A stretch of DNA of 29,204 bases from a virus: IMG/VR virus record IMGVR_UViG_3300042465_002383, positions 1 through 29,204 of that record. One strand, written 5' to 3'. The stretch's first letter is position 1; each line of letters starts with the position of its first letter. This document shows positions 29,197 to 29,204 of the stretch, one piece after another. Below the pieces are notes generated by a model. That model did no database searches. It was given only the letters and a program-made list of their open reading frames with translations, and was not told the origin of the DNA. A program made the position numbers and the translations under genes.

Positions 29197-29204
29197 TATT
29201 ATGG
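29078..29204. repeat. Terminal direct repeat, right copy
   Basis: This is the exact second copy of bases 1-127. It holds the end of the sigma-like gene, the first late element (29174-29187) and the first four bases of the gene that is complete at 124. Confidence 0.95.

Noticed and set aside
1-29204. Integrase, tRNA, CRISPR array or insertion sequence
   Set aside because: I looked for recombinase motifs, cloverleaf-like sequences, regularly spaced repeats and inverted-repeat-bounded transposase genes and saw none; the only large repeat is the terminal overlap.

Overview
The window reads as the complete genome of a small tailed phage (siphovirus type) of a Bacteroidota host, probably a flavobacterium-like bacterium. 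The first 127 bases are repeated exactly at the end (1-127 = 29078-29204), so the sequence closes into a circle of 29,077 unique bases. Evidence for a Bacteroidota host: strongly A+T-rich DNA; A-rich stretches instead of Shine-Dalgarno sequences before most starts; promoters of the Bacteroidota primary-sigma type (TTTG-N19-TAnnTTTG and close variants); and protein families that I associate with phages of this phylum, such as the DUF3127 ssDNA-binding protein and the BT4734/VirE-N primase. No integrase, tRNA, CRISPR array or insertion sequence was seen, so a virulent life style is more likely than a temperate one.

Layout, all on the + strand except two genes. 1-2034: end of a sigma-factor-like gene (wrapping around the circle), a small unknown gene, and small and large terminase subunits. 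2064-11258: tail module, with two large structural proteins, the tape measure, a small tail protein, a fibre and two short genes. 11247-12498: two overlapping minus-strand genes that look like copies of one ancestor and may be tail assembly chaperones. 12543-17584: head module, with an XkdF-like protease fused to a scaffold-like tail, major capsid protein, tail-tube-like protein, portal and connectors. 17586-18928: lysis module, with two holin-like proteins, a tiny membrane protein, an endolysin and an odd repetitive protein. 18929-22410: a leader region and then a chain of short, tightly overlapping early genes, ending with a DnaA-domain-IV-like protein. 22411-22693: a repeat-rich non-coding stretch that looks like the replication origin. 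22694-28673: replication and recombination genes (primase-helicase, VRR-NUC-type nuclease, ERF annealase, YqaJ-type exonuclease, DUF3127 protein) plus small membrane and regulatory proteins. 28657-29196: sigma-like protein.

How it may work together. Host RNA polymerase would start at the three host-type promoters (19041, 22577, 25886) and express the early genes. The DnaA-like protein could bind the repeats beside its own gene and load the primase-helicase; no DNA polymerase is encoded, so the host enzyme would be used. The sigma-like protein is made last and sits just before the structural region. Five copies of a 13-14 base element, TACAATATAGG(T/C)AT, occur at the starts of structural transcription units, and in four of them the ATG of the gene is the end of the element. 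The most interesting hypothesis here is that this is a phage-specific late promoter, read with the help of the phage sigma-like protein, producing leaderless or almost leaderless late mRNAs.
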